Below are positions 36,366 to 47,930 of a DNA stretch of 64,000 nucleotides, in pieces. The stretch spans positions 216,501 through 280,500 of the forward strand of contig JACVTC010000149.1 of assembly GCA_016946835.1 (NCBI GenBank), written 5' to 3'. Position 1 is the first letter of the stretch. Every line of letters starts with the position of its first letter. The translations under genes were made by a program, and so were the position numbers. Origin of the DNA: Neocallimastix lanati (nom. inval.). Lineage: Eukaryota > Neocallimastigomycota > Neocallimastigomycetes > Neocallimastigales > Neocallimastigaceae. The notes beneath the pieces were generated by a model. That model did no database searches and was not told the DNA's origin. It saw only the letters and a list, made by a program, of their open reading frames with translations.

Positions 36366-36995
36366 ATATGTATGTTTCTTTTTTAACATAAATTGAAAAA
36401 GGGAAAAAAAAAAAAAAATTATATTAAAATATAAATTAAAAAATAATTAATTATTAATTATTTCATATAAAAGATTTATTATTTTATAAATTATTATTAT
36501 TAAAATATAGTTATTTATTATTTATTGTTATTATTATTATTATTAATTATTAAATAATTTATATATTAAATTATTATTTTTAAAATTATTATAAAAATTA
36601 TTATCATTAAAATATTACTATTACTATTAAAATTTTACTATTAAAATCATTATTACAAAAAACTATACTAAAATTATTAATTTATTTTCACTTTTGTTAT
36701 ATTCAGCATTAAACAAATAAGAAAATTAAAATTAACATAGGCAAAAAAAAAAAAAAAAAAAAATATTATTTATTTATATATTTAAAATATTTAAAATATA
36801 CATATATGTTGATAATAATTGATATTTAATATTTCTTTTATAACTATTTTTCTGTTTTCCTTTTTTTTTTTTTATTTTTAAAATTTTAATATAATAATTT
36901 TTTTTAATTACACATATATACATATATATTTTTCATTCATTCAATTTATAATAAAATTTTAATGACAAGATACTACTACTGCTACTACAATTCAT

Positions 36996-37038
<43 letters not shown>

Positions 37039-38204
37039 CATTTTTATATTTATTTATCATAAAAAACAATATATACCACTCAAAACAATACTGAAAAAAA
37101 AAAATATCAAACATATATATATATTTATATAACATCAACAAAAAAAAAAAAAAAAAAAAAAAGGAAAAAAAAAATTCTATATATATTTTATATAGGCAAA
37201 TAGATATTAAAAGGAGGAACACACTCTACGCTAGCCTATATGAATAATTATCAATTTTTTATTTTTCATTTTATCTTTTTTTTTTTTTCTTCCTTTTTTT
37301 TATAAAAAAATAATAATAATAATAATAATAATTAAACATATATAAATATTAATTAAAAAAAAAATTACAATAACAATATTAACAATTATATTCATATCAT
37401 TAAAAAATAGTAATAATAATTAATAATATTAATATTGTTATTATCATTATTATCATTATTAATTTTTAATATTATAGAGTAGGATAAATATTAGGAAAAG
37501 AAAAGAATATATATCTGTATATATATACTTTTTTTTTTTTTTACTTTATTTTCATTTTATATTAAAATATACAATAATTTTTTTTTTTTTTTTTTCATTT
37601 TTATATATATATATATATATATGTTTTTATAAAATATATTTTATATTCTTTATAAATTTATTTTATTTATATAATTCTATTTATATTTTATATCATGACT
37701 ATAATATTTAGCATTTTAAATAATTATTAATTTTTATCCTTTTAATCTTTTTTTTTTTTTTTAATATATATATATATATATATTTATTTATTTTCTAGTT
37801 TTGTTAAAATAAATATTTAAGAGAAGGAAAGGGAAAAAAAAAGATTTTTTTTTATACATATATATAAAAATTAAAAATAAAAAATAAAAATAATAAAAAA
37901 TAAATATAAAAATTAAAATTAAAATAAATGTATCGTTTATTATAAAAATATTAATAATATTAATATTTAAATTATTTGTTAATGTATCCATTGTATAAAT
38001 TAATTACCATTTAACCTAATTTATGAATATTATCTATTAATTATTTACTCTCTTTAACCCTTATTATTATTATTATTATTAATTTTTTATTATTATCATA
38101 ATAAAGTTTTATCATACTAATATTAATTATTATTATTATTATTATTATTATTAAATATACAGTCTTTTATTATTACTACTATTAATATTATTATATGTTT
38201 TTTT
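34123..38204. other. AT-rich intergenic stretch with long homopolymers
   Basis: Contains a 56-base poly(A) at 34863-34918, poly(T) at 36323-36360, poly(A) at 36997-37036, short AAT arrays (about 34935, 35325, 35605, 37308) and AT tracts. No gene or element recognised. Confidence 0.75.
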
Positions 38205-38430
38205 AGATGAATTTGACATTCATCATGGTGTGTGACAAGGTTTTCTCCACCAATATTATTTAGTTTTATTTATAAATGATATTTTTTTTTTTTTTTTGAA
38301 TAATAGTGATCATAAATATGGTATCATGTAATGGAGACAAAAAAAAAAAAAAAATAATAATAATAATGCTGTGGAAGGTTTATTTACAGAGGATATTGTT
38401 TTCAATGGATTCATCGCATACTCTCAGTAA
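38205..38430 (+). pseudogene. LINE reverse transcriptase scrap
   Basis: Broken frames read FDIHHGV, then QGFLPPILFSFIYK (motif B) and GLFTEDIVF (motif C, first catalytic Asp replaced by Glu). They match SINRGVRQGCPLSPILFNLF and GLFADDIVL of the LINE at 23389-25797. T and A runs have expanded inside it. No clear continuation on either side. Confidence 0.75.
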
Positions 38431-38728
38431 TGAAAACCAATAAATCAAAGAATGTTTTTTTTTTTTTTTTTTTTATCTTATAAAAAAGTTGACATATTAC
38501 AAAAAAAAAAAAAAGAAAAAAAAAAATATTCTATTATTAATTAAAATAGTATGATTTATGCCCTAGTAATACTTTTTGTCTTTTCTCAAGACCTTCATAT
38601 TTTCCCTTTTTTTTTTTTTTTTTTTTTTTTCTATTGCTGGTTTCTTGTAAAACGTCAAACCATGTAAAATAAAGTGCTTTAGTATAGAGGAATAAAATCA
38701 TATTAAATTGTGATCATTAAAGAATTTG

Positions 38729-38762
<34 letters not shown>

Positions 38763-38822
38763 GGCTAAACCAATTTCGTACTACTCTTTTTATTGTTTAA
38801 AAAGAAAAAAAATAAATCAAGA
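38431..38822. other. Low-complexity stretch, nothing assigned
   Basis: A/T runs with short GC-richer bits (38560-38600, 38640-38700) that could be further LINE residue; too decayed to assign. Confidence 0.4.
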
Positions 38823-39078
<256 letters not shown>

Positions 39079-39204
39079 GTTTTAGTGATTTTATTGAAGA
39101 AGTATATCTTTAGCTTTAGATAAACTACAGTAATTCAATGATGGCTCAAGAGATCACTGAAAAGGAAGCCCCGTCGAATACAGCAAAAAAAGTATAAGAA
39201 ATTA

Positions 39205-39310
39205 TCTTTTCATATTAGCCTTGCTTTGTTACTTAGAGAGATCTTGCTTTATATGGTAAAGAATCCAATGGGAGGTCTGATACGTTTAAGGAAGAGACTG
39301 GAGGCCCTAT
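39205..39310 (+). mobile_element. Dispersed repeat family 'D', copy 3
   Basis: Carries TTTTCATATTAGCCTTGC, CTTAGAGAGATC, ATATGGTAAAGAATCCAATG, GGTCTGATACGTTTAAGGAA and GAGACTGGAGGCCC in the same order as copies at 1705-1835 and 10755-10905. Confidence 0.7.
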
Positions 39311-39408
39311 TGTTCATTTTATTATTATTATTACCATTATGATTATTATTATTATTACAGTTATTATTTTATATAAACTTTTTTTTTTATTATTTATTTA
39401 ATTTATTT

Positions 39409-39590
39409 TATATCACATTTTTATTAGAATTTTTTTTTTTTTTTTTTATATCAAATTTTTATTAGAATTTTTTTTTTTTTTATATATCAAATTTTTTATT
39501 AGAATTTTTTTTTTTTTTTTTTATATCAAATTTTTATTAGAATTTTTTTTTTTTTATATATATCAAATTTTTTATTAGAATTTTTTTTTC
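39409..39590. repeat. Minisatellite, five units of about 36-40 bp
   Basis: Each unit is TATATCAAATTTTTATTAGAA followed by a T run of variable length. The first unit has TATCACATTT. Confidence 0.9.
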
Positions 39591-39610
39591 TACTTCCGGT
39601 GTGTAAAAAA

Positions 39611-40195
39611 TATAAATATAAAGTACAGATGGAATAAAATAAAATAAAATAAAATAAAATAAAATAAAATAAAATAAAATAAAATAAAATAAAATAAAAT
39701 AAAATAAAATAAAATAAAATAAAATAAAATAAAATAAAATAAAATAAAATAAAATAAAATAAAATAAAATAAATAGTAGAATAATAAATATAAAGTTCAG
39801 ATTGAATAAAATAAAATAAAATAAAATAAAATAAAATAAAATAAAATAAAATAAAATAAAATAAAATAAAATAAAATAAAATAAAATAAAATAAAATAAA
39901 ATAAAATAAAATAAAATAAAATAAAATAAAATAAAATAAAATAAAATAAAATAAAATAAAATAAAATAAAATAAAATAAAATAAAATAAAATAAAATAAA
40001 ATAAAATAAAATAAAATAAAATAAAATAAAATAAAATAAAATAAAATAAAATAAAATAAAATAAAATAAAATAAAATAAAATAAAATAAAATAAAATAAA
40101 ATAAAATAAAATAAAATAAAATAAAATAAAATAAAATAAAATAAAATATGTGGAAGAAGAAGAATAAAATAAAATAAAATTAAATAAAATAAATT
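39611..40195. repeat. (TAAAA)n satellite with ~36-bp spacer, locus 2
   Basis: Pentanucleotide arrays (39633-39771 and 39806-40147) with spacer copies at 39611-39635 (ATAAATATAAAGTACAGAT) and 39772-39810 (AGTAGAATAATAAATATAAA, GTTCAGATTGAATA). The spacer is the one found at 21046-21182. Confidence 0.92.
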
Positions 40196-40816
40196 ATTAT
40201 AATTGTTATTTTTTGTTTTTTAAATAATTTATTATTTATTATTTGATGTATGAGTGTATGTTTTAAGTAAAATCAGAAAGAAAAAATAAAATATAATAAA
40301 ATAAAATATATGATTTAGTCTTTTTAAAAAAAATTTTTTTTATATATTATTATTATCTCAAATTAATGTGACATACATAATTTCATTAACATATTATATT
40401 ATTTCAATGCTATATTAGATATATAAAAATATTATTAAATTTGTTAAAAAAAAAAAAATTGTTTATATATAATATTATAATTTTTATATTATTTTTATAT
40501 TTATATATATATATTTTATTATATCAAAATATTTTTTTTTAAATACATTAAATATTTTTAATATTTAATTATTATATATAAGTATATTTAAATTAAAAGT
40601 AAAAAGAAACATTATTATTATTATTATTATTTTTTTTTTAGTTAATTAATAACACATAATCAACCTCTTATTTTAATATATATATATATTGTTTAAATAT
40701 CGTAGTTATGTGATTAATTACATTGTAACATTATACTATATTATAAAGTGTAAAAATATATATATTTGATAATATCATGCAATGTAACGTTAAATGTTAA
40801 CTAAATCAGAAATTTC

Positions 40817-40886
40817 ATGATAAATGAATTAAAAGAAAAAATTTCAGAAGCACATCCATTCAGACCATTTGAAATAGAAATGAAAA

Positions 40887-40921
<35 letters not shown>

Positions 40922-41029
40922 AGAAATTGAAAACGATGACCTTAAGCTGTGTATTTAGATAATCCTAACACATTATTTAAAGAATATAATAATGAAGCAA
41001 ATTTTTTCAAAATAAATCAGAACTAAATG

Positions 41030-41087
<58 letters not shown>

Positions 41088-41642
41088 TTTTTTTTTTTTT
41101 ATATTCTTTAGAGGAATATTAAATAAAGTCGGAATGGCATAGGTATATTCATTCCCATTTTTGATATATATATTGAAAAAAGAAGCATTTTGAAGGATTT
41201 TAAAAGAAGTCCTTCCTATCAAACCTAAATACCATAATCAAGAAAGGCAAAAAAAAAAAATAAAAAAAAAATAAAAAAAAAAATAAAATAAAATAAAATA
41301 AAAGTATTAGAAGGTAGATAGTGAAGGAAGAAGTAGTTAATAAGATATAAATATATATTAACATGAAAGATCAAATCAAATTAACAGAGTTCCCCGAAAA
41401 TAAGAAATTTCTATTTTGTTTCGATAAAAAAAAAAACAGTTTCAACGAGTACTGTCACCCTTGCCATAAAAAAATAGGCATACTACTAATTACTAGGGTT
41501 GTTTTTTTTTTCAACCCATTAAATTCATTGAAAGTATAAAAAAAAATTATAGGAAAGAAAAGATAAAATAATAACAATAATAAAAATAATAATAAGTCAA
41601 GAAATAAAAATAAAAAATAAATAAATGACTTTTAAGGAAATG

Positions 41643-41683
<41 letters not shown>

Positions 41684-42090
41684 CATTTCAAATCTTATAA
41701 CGTTAACTATGAAGAACATAGCAGTTTCAGATTTTAGATTTAAATTCAAATCCATTTATTCAACTTCTCTTCCGATATACCAACTGATATTATAGAAAAC
41801 AATTATAATAACAATTCAATTAACTCCTAGGAACTTAAAAAAAAAAGGTAAATAAAATGAAAAGAACAAACAAAAAATATAAAACGGTAAAGAAGATAAT
41901 AGCAAAAGAGTCATGGGATCATTGATAGTAGAACAGGCATTAACTTATCCAAAGATGTTAAAAAAAAAATAAAATAAAAATAAAAAATAAAATAAAAATT
42001 AAAAAATAAAATAAAAATAAAATAAAAATTAAAAAATAAAAATAAAAATAAAAATAAAAAATAAAATAAAAATAAAAATAAAATTTCTAT
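40817..42090 (+). pseudogene. copia gag and protease remnants
   Basis: ATG at 40817 opens MINELKEKISEAHPFRPFEI, cut by poly(A). Further on come DNPNTLFKEYNNEANFFKIN (about 40958-41020) and, at about 41361-41455, MKDQIKLTEFPENKKFLFCF with an NEYCHPCHK stretch that may be a damaged zinc knuckle. At about 41914-41960 GIIDSRTGINLSKDVK resembles the aspartic protease active site (D-S/T-G), with Arg where Gly is expected. Frame breaks and A runs separate all pieces. Assignment of the gag part rests on position only. Confidence 0.5.
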
Positions 42091-42762
42091 CAAACATTGA
42101 AGAATTTTCTAATAGATGGATTACATACTCAAATGGACAATCTGAGAGAATTAACAACAAGGGCAGGTGTAAAGAAATATATAAAAAATAATAAATTTTT
42201 TTTTTTTTTTTTTTTTTACTATTGGAATAGTAATTTTTTATGCCATCCCTTTAGTGGATACAAATACTTGCTTAAATATTTATGGATGACTACATTATAA
42301 AAATAATGGGATTTATTTTACTTGAAACAATCCATCTGAGGCAGAAGAGAAAAAAAAAATTTACAGAAATTTATGGAGTAGTGTCCATAAACTTATGAAA
42401 AAAAAAAAAATACTTGTAATTACAACATAAAGGAAGTAAAGATCTGATAACGATTTTAGCATACAATTAACTCTGTTTTTTTTTTTTTTTTTTTAAATTA
42501 TCTCTTAAAAAAAAAAAAAAAAAAATTAATGGAATTACAATTTAATCATACTACGCCTACCAAAATAATCCAGCTGAAAGAATTAATCAGACAATTAAGA
42601 TAACTGCACAAATAAATATATATATATATATATAATTCGCTTATTGAATTATTATCTTTTTATCTTGTGGATATGAAGCTATTAAAATGGACATTGTACG
42701 GCGTACAATTTAAATCCTCATCAAGAACTTAATTTTTTTTTAAAAATACAGAATGAAATATT

Positions 42763-42832
<70 letters not shown>

Positions 42833-42960
42833 AAAAAACCAAGGTATTTTCTTAGGATATTCTTATGACTCTCCTTGGTTATCGTGTTTTTGATATTACT
42901 TCAAAAAAAAAATATTCAGTAATTATCATCCGTGATGGTATACTTCAATGAAAAGTGCAT
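42086..42960 (+). pseudogene. copia integrase remnants
   Basis: LSNIEEFSNRWITYSNGQSE follows the protease (about 42088). A Trp/His-containing piece (about 42220-42290) may be the pre-integrase zinc region. NNPAERINQTIK (about 42560-42600) is the integrase motif around the catalytic Glu (QN..AER.N.T). GIFLGYSYDSPW (about 42843-42880) and VMVYFNEK (about 42935-42955) are typical of the copia integrase C-terminal side. The first two catalytic Asp residues are not recognisable. Dead copy. Confidence 0.7.
42764..42832. repeat. (AAT)n array inside the copia integrase remnant
   Basis: About 23 units, between the integrase Glu motif and GIFLGYS. Confidence 0.95.
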
Positions 42961-42989
42961 TAAAGTACATTAGGCTTACTAGGTACTTC

Positions 42990-43302
<313 letters not shown>

Positions 43303-43546
43303 AATCCTTCAAATAAACAAATTAAGGGAGAACAGCCACACTTACAACATTCATTTTTTTTTTTTTTTTTTTTTTTGGTCAATTCCATTTATCATAATGA
43401 ATTTGAAATGAATGAAAGTAAAGAGAATAAAGATAAATCTTGAAAGATCATATAGATTTTAATAGATGACTACAATAATGAAAGCATGTTAAGATAATAA
43501 TTTAGAAAACAACAACAAAAAAAAATTAAAATTAATAAAGATAAAA

Positions 43547-43765
43547 ATGAATGAAGATAAAATGAATGAAGATAAAATGAATGAAGATAAAATGAATGAA
43601 GATAAAATGAATGAAGATAAAATGAATGAAGATAAAATGAGTGAAGATAAAATGAGTGAAGATAAAATGAGTGAAGATAAAATGAATGAAGATAAAATGA
43701 ATGAAGATAAAATGAATGAAGATAAAATGAATGAAGATAAAATGAATGAAGATAAAATGAATTAA
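43547..43765 (+). repeat. 15-bp minisatellite encoding MNEDK repeats
   Basis: About 14 perfect copies of ATGAATGAAGATAAA, with three adjacent central copies carrying G for A (MSEDK). It is in the linker between copia integrase and reverse transcriptase, where the preceding sequence reads MNESKENKDKS, so it probably grew from coding sequence of the element. On its own it is not a supported gene. Confidence 0.9.
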
Positions 43766-43837
43766 AATAAAATTAATGATGATTATATTAATGAAGATCA
43801 AAAATTTCGAAAATATTAATACAAAAATACATGGACA

Positions 43838-44365
43838 CCCACATAATGGATACCCATCTTCCATTAGTACCCCCCTCAACAATTCAAACAATTATTACTG
43901 TATTGGTCTGATGATATATGGCATACCAGTACTGGTAAAGCGTCGTCACTCACAGTACAGCATTTCGTTACGCACGTCTACTCCGGAAGCTGAATTTCCC
44001 TATACACACAAAACCTTCAGATAGCTCCATTGATCACAAGCATTGGAAAAAACGGGGAACTCTCTTTCCCTCCCCCTCTCCTGTAGGTGTAATCCTTGAG
44101 GTATTTGTTGAAATTTGTTTGTCTCCTCCCCCCACCTCACATCTTAATTCCTATAGAATCAACGGGAGACATCACCAAGGCCTATCATTAAATAAGTAAG
44201 TCATAGCGTAGTATCAGGATTTAGCGTAGCATCAGAAATGGGTAAAAAAAAAAAAATTAAGCAAGCCAAGGAAAAACTCTTTTTTTTGGATACCATTGTG
44301 AATTTTGATTTCATGGGATACCCCCCCTCTCTTTTCACAATATTTATGAATTTTGTTATTGTTGT
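43838..44365 (-). mobile_element. Second, diverged SINE copy without tRNA head
   Basis: Shares ordered blocks with the SINE at 17160-17610. On the plus strand these are GGATACCCATCTTCCAT, ATGGCATAC, TCGTCACTCACAGTACAGC with GTTAC, TGATCACAAGCATTGG, GTAGGTGTAATC, ATCACCAAGGCCTAT, TAGCGTAGTATCAGG and, weakly, TTTCATGGGATACC. A small internal duplication repeats TAGCGTAGNATCAG. The copy fades near 44365 with no A or B box, so it is 5'-truncated. Left edge approximate. Confidence 0.75.
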
Positions 44366-44408
44366 TGTTGTATTCCTTTTCCTTATCAGTTTTAAAATAT
44401 TTAATTTT

Positions 44409-45480
44409 TTAAAAATATTGAAATGATTTTTTGATTAGCTTAAAGATGTTAATAATTTTATTTGGGACGTCAGATTTTTTTTTTAAGGGGAAAAGCCATG
44501 ATTTTTTTGAGTATTCATCAATTATGGTTAATATATACTTATTTCCTGAGTGAGAATCTTTAATAGGACCTATGAGGTCTGAGTGTATGACCTCTAATAT
44601 TTGCATCAGCTCTTAGGAGGGGGGGCGTCTTATTATATGGCTTTTCTTTTAATTTTAATTTTAGTGATTTCACAATCTTCGCAATTTGTTTTAGCAATAT
44701 TTAGTAACTTCAAATGGCTTCTTATATATTATCGAAATTAAATTAGTATGACAGAAGCGATGGTGACAAATCTTTATACTTTCTTCATTCAGGTTATGGT
44801 TATTAATGTTTAATAAAGTTTTACTATCCTCAATATTTTTAATGATTAATTTTACTGTATTTGTATTACTTTTTTTTTTTGATATCTTCCAATTACTTTC
44901 CCAGATTTTGTTTTTAAAATGATCCCTGATTTACCATTAAAATTAGTTATTAAGTCTTCAATCTTGTTTTCTTCCTCGGCCAGTTTTATACCACTAATTA
45001 TATTTTTATTTGAGTCTTTTCCAAAAAAATATACCTTTTTTTTTTTTTAAGTTCTATAAGATTATTAATTAATTAATTAATCCTTTATATGTCCCAATAT
45101 CCTTCAAATTTACATCTAGTTTTATTTGGACACATCATACTTAATATTAATTTTCTTAAAATTGTCTAAATACTTTTTATTATTTGTTATAGGTTCACGG
45201 GCACCTGTATTATAAATCCAGCAACTTTCATTATACCTACTATTTTTCAATATTGTGTATAATTTTAATTTTATTTTTTTTTTTTTTACTATTTTTTATA
45301 TTTCAACGTTGTTTTTTTTTTTTTTTTAGGATTTGAACCGGTGAGGCTATCTTTCGTATTTCAATTTGATTCATTGAATTGAATTTTTGATTAATTATGT
45401 TTTTTTTTTTTTTTTTTTTTTTTCGTCATTAGTAGGGTTCGAAACAGTTTAACAATCCTCTTCAGTTAAGAGTTGTCATT
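44409..45480 (-). pseudogene. Inverted copia fragment: gag end, protease and integrase N-terminal half
   Basis: On the minus strand: FNSMNQIEIRKIASPVQ (about 45390-45335, gag tail), WIYNTGAREPITNNKKYLDN (about 45220-45160, protease with Asn in place of the catalytic Asp), KICHHRFCHTN (about 44780-44745, pre-integrase HHCC zinc region) and HSDLIGPIKDSHSGNKYILT followed by IIDEYSKKSWLFPLKKKSD (44590-44460, integrase core with its first catalytic Asp). The last piece is an open 65-codon frame. It duplicates domains the plus-strand copia already has, so it is a separate, truncated copy inserted in the opposite direction. Confidence 0.8.
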
Positions 45481-45639
45481 TTCTCTCCCCCAGGATAGCA
45501 AAAAAAAAAAAAAAAAAAAAAAAAAGAAAAAAAAGTTTTATGAATAAAACAATTTGAATTAAAAATATTTCTGATCTTAATAATTATAAAAAAAGTTTAT
45601 CTAAATTGAACCTTACTAATTATAAAGTTTAAAAGAAAA

Positions 45640-47022
45640 AAACAATCGAAAAAGGAAAATAATAAATTGTCAATTAAATGAGGGAAAGAAAAATGAAGAG
45701 GACACAACAACACCTATATTAAATAGATTATATTTTTTTTTGAGAGAGGAAAACAGATTCAGAGGATGAAAATTAAAAAACCATATAAAAAAAAAAAAAT
45801 TAGAATTACTAATATTATTATGGTAATTTAAAAGACTTTTACGGATACTATGAATTCTGAAAATACGAACAAATGGAAAGATAAAATAAACAAAGAATAA
45901 AAAAAAATTTATATGGAAATAATGTTATGAAAATTGTAGGGAAACAAAAATATTCCAAAAAGGTATTAAATCACTTCAATGTTAAATGGTTTTTTTTTTT
46001 TTTTTTTTTTTTTACTGTTAATGATAAATGATATATATATATAAATCAAGATTTGTCGTCAGAGGTTTTCATCAAATTAAAAGGATTTGATTACAACCTG
46101 TATCTATTCCTCCTTCAATAGAAATGAATAGTTTTAGACTAACCATTGCTATTGCTATTGCCTCAATATATAAATGGGATTTAAGACAAATCAATATTAA
46201 AATTGCCTTTGTGGATGCTAATCCAGATAAGAAAATTAATGGTCATATTTCCAATGGGTAATAAAAACTTCAATTACCAAAAAAAATATGGATCATTACA
46301 AAAGAACGGGTTATCTCTGGACACTCAAACAAGCTAGAAGAAGGTGGTTTTTAAGAAATCTTCTGTTGTCTTTAAGAAAATTGAATTAATTCAATATATA
46401 ATACAGATAAAGGTTTGTTTTAGTAAAATATAAAAATAATCAATTATGTTTATTACTAATACTTTGTAGGAGGAGAGAATAAAGAACTTATCTAAAGTTG
46501 TTACAAAGATAACACATATAGGCAAAGTTTCTACAGATAAAAGAACAAAACAAAATCATTGGAATTGATTTAAATTAAAACAAATAAGGGCTACAAAATT
46601 AATCAAAAAAAATCATATTGAAAAAAAAAATGTTAACTAATTATTATATAAATAATACTAAAATAACTAAAAACCCATATATTAATGCAACATTAGAAGA
46701 GGAAGAAAACTCTGAAAAAAAAATAAATTAACAAATTTGATTATAAATGACTTTATTGGATCCCTATTATATGTATCAAAAAAAAAAAAAAAAAAAAATA
46801 AGATCAGATATAGCATTTGCAAGTAAATCAAGTTGCAAGATTTCCTGAAAATCAAAAAAAAAGAAGGTTGATTTAAATGACGGGCATTCAAATATTAAAA
46901 TACCTTACCAATATAAAGGACTGTGTTTCATCATTACTAGTTTTATCATTACTAGTTTCTATGGAAGTATCTTCAGCAGGTTTTTTCATCACCAAGGCCT
47001 CAATTGAAGCGTATATAAGGTA
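45640..47022 (+). pseudogene. copia reverse transcriptase and RNase H remnants
   Basis: FTDTMNSENTNKWKDKINKE (about 45838) is the conserved run-in to copia reverse transcriptase. Then come SRFVVRGFHQIK (about 46050), RLTIAIAIASIYKWDLRQIN with IKIAFVDANPDKKINGHIS (46137-46255, motif A region, its Asp replaced by Asn), TLKQARRRWFLRN (about 46320) and, near 46440, CLLLIL-like sequence where YVDD is expected. RNase H follows: DPYYMYQ, SQVARFPENQK-like sequence, GIQILKYLTNIKDCV and SSAGFFITKASIEAYI (46740-47015). Catalytic residues are lost and many stops are present. Confidence 0.75.
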
Positions 47023-47689
47023 TTTTTGATTTAAAAAAAAAACATTATACATTTATACTATTTAATAAAAACAATTTATAATATATACATAAATACTACT
47101 GTTCAATTCATTATAAAAAGGTGAAAAGAAAAAAAAAAATTTTTTTTTATGAGCTTACTGTGGTACAAATTTCTTTTTTTTTTTTTTTTTTACTACTTTT
47201 TCCTCCACTTTCACTTCTAACTTTCTTCACCATCATCATTCACTCATTCACCCTCAAAAATAAAAAAAAAAAAATAAAAAAAAAATAAAAAAAATTAAAA
47301 AAAAATTAAAAAAAAAAAAAGAATTAAAATAAGAACATATATTTCAAAATCAGAAATCATGATTTAAAAAATTGTAATATTTAATTAAAATCAATTTTCT
47401 AGAGACTTTACATTATTAATTATTACTAACATATTCTAAATATTTCTTTAATATTATTATTACATTTTAAAACTGTTTTTTTTCCGTTAAAAATATAAAT
47501 AGTACGAACTTCACGAATGAAAATATTATTTTCTTCGTGTTTTTTATTAATTAACTTACAAGTAATTTGAACTATTACATCGGTTAATTAATTAAATATT
47601 ATTTTAAATTTTTAAATATTAATAAAACTTATTTTTATAAAACATATTTCCAATAACTTCCCTTTATCTGATTGTTCTGACCTGTCGCG
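47023..47689. other. AT-rich stretch after the copia element
   Basis: No recognisable 3' LTR and no gene; A/T runs and short unique sequence. Confidence 0.5.
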
Positions 47690-47930
47690 TTTAACCCCAT
47701 CCTTACAGTAAGTAGCATGATAGCTGTATATGATATGAGTAGCATGTATCAATATATATGCAACAGTTATACATCAGCAGTTACGAACTATTACATAACT
47801 ATATATGTTACTAACTATGTATAAAAGTATATAATGCTATATGTGCACAGTACACTATGCAAAAAAACATAGCGTTATATATGCATATCATATGTGTAAT
47901 ACTGTAACTGCAGTACAACTGCCATCACTA
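47690..47930. other. Island of alternating TATATGC/GTTAC-like sequence
   Basis: About 240 bases almost free of homopolymers and rich in TA, TG, CA and GCAT/ATGC words (AGTAGCATG twice at 47710-47750, GTTAC/GTAAC several times, ATATATGC three times). Different in texture from everything around it. No ORF or element recognised. Confidence 0.4.

Noticed and set aside
43776-44426. Plus-strand ORFs of 82 and 62 residues
   Set aside because: They lie in the SINE copy, which is non-coding.
45330-45440. B-box-like sequences (GGTTCAAATCC and TTTCGAACCC on the minus strand)
   Set aside because: No A box or tRNA fold; they lie in copia gag-like coding remnant.
46985-47022. Similarity of CATCACCAAGGCCT and CAATTGAAGCGTA to the SINE body
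   Set aside because: The same bases fit the end of copia RNase H (SSAGFFITKASIEAYI) in continuous frame, which explains more of the sequence.
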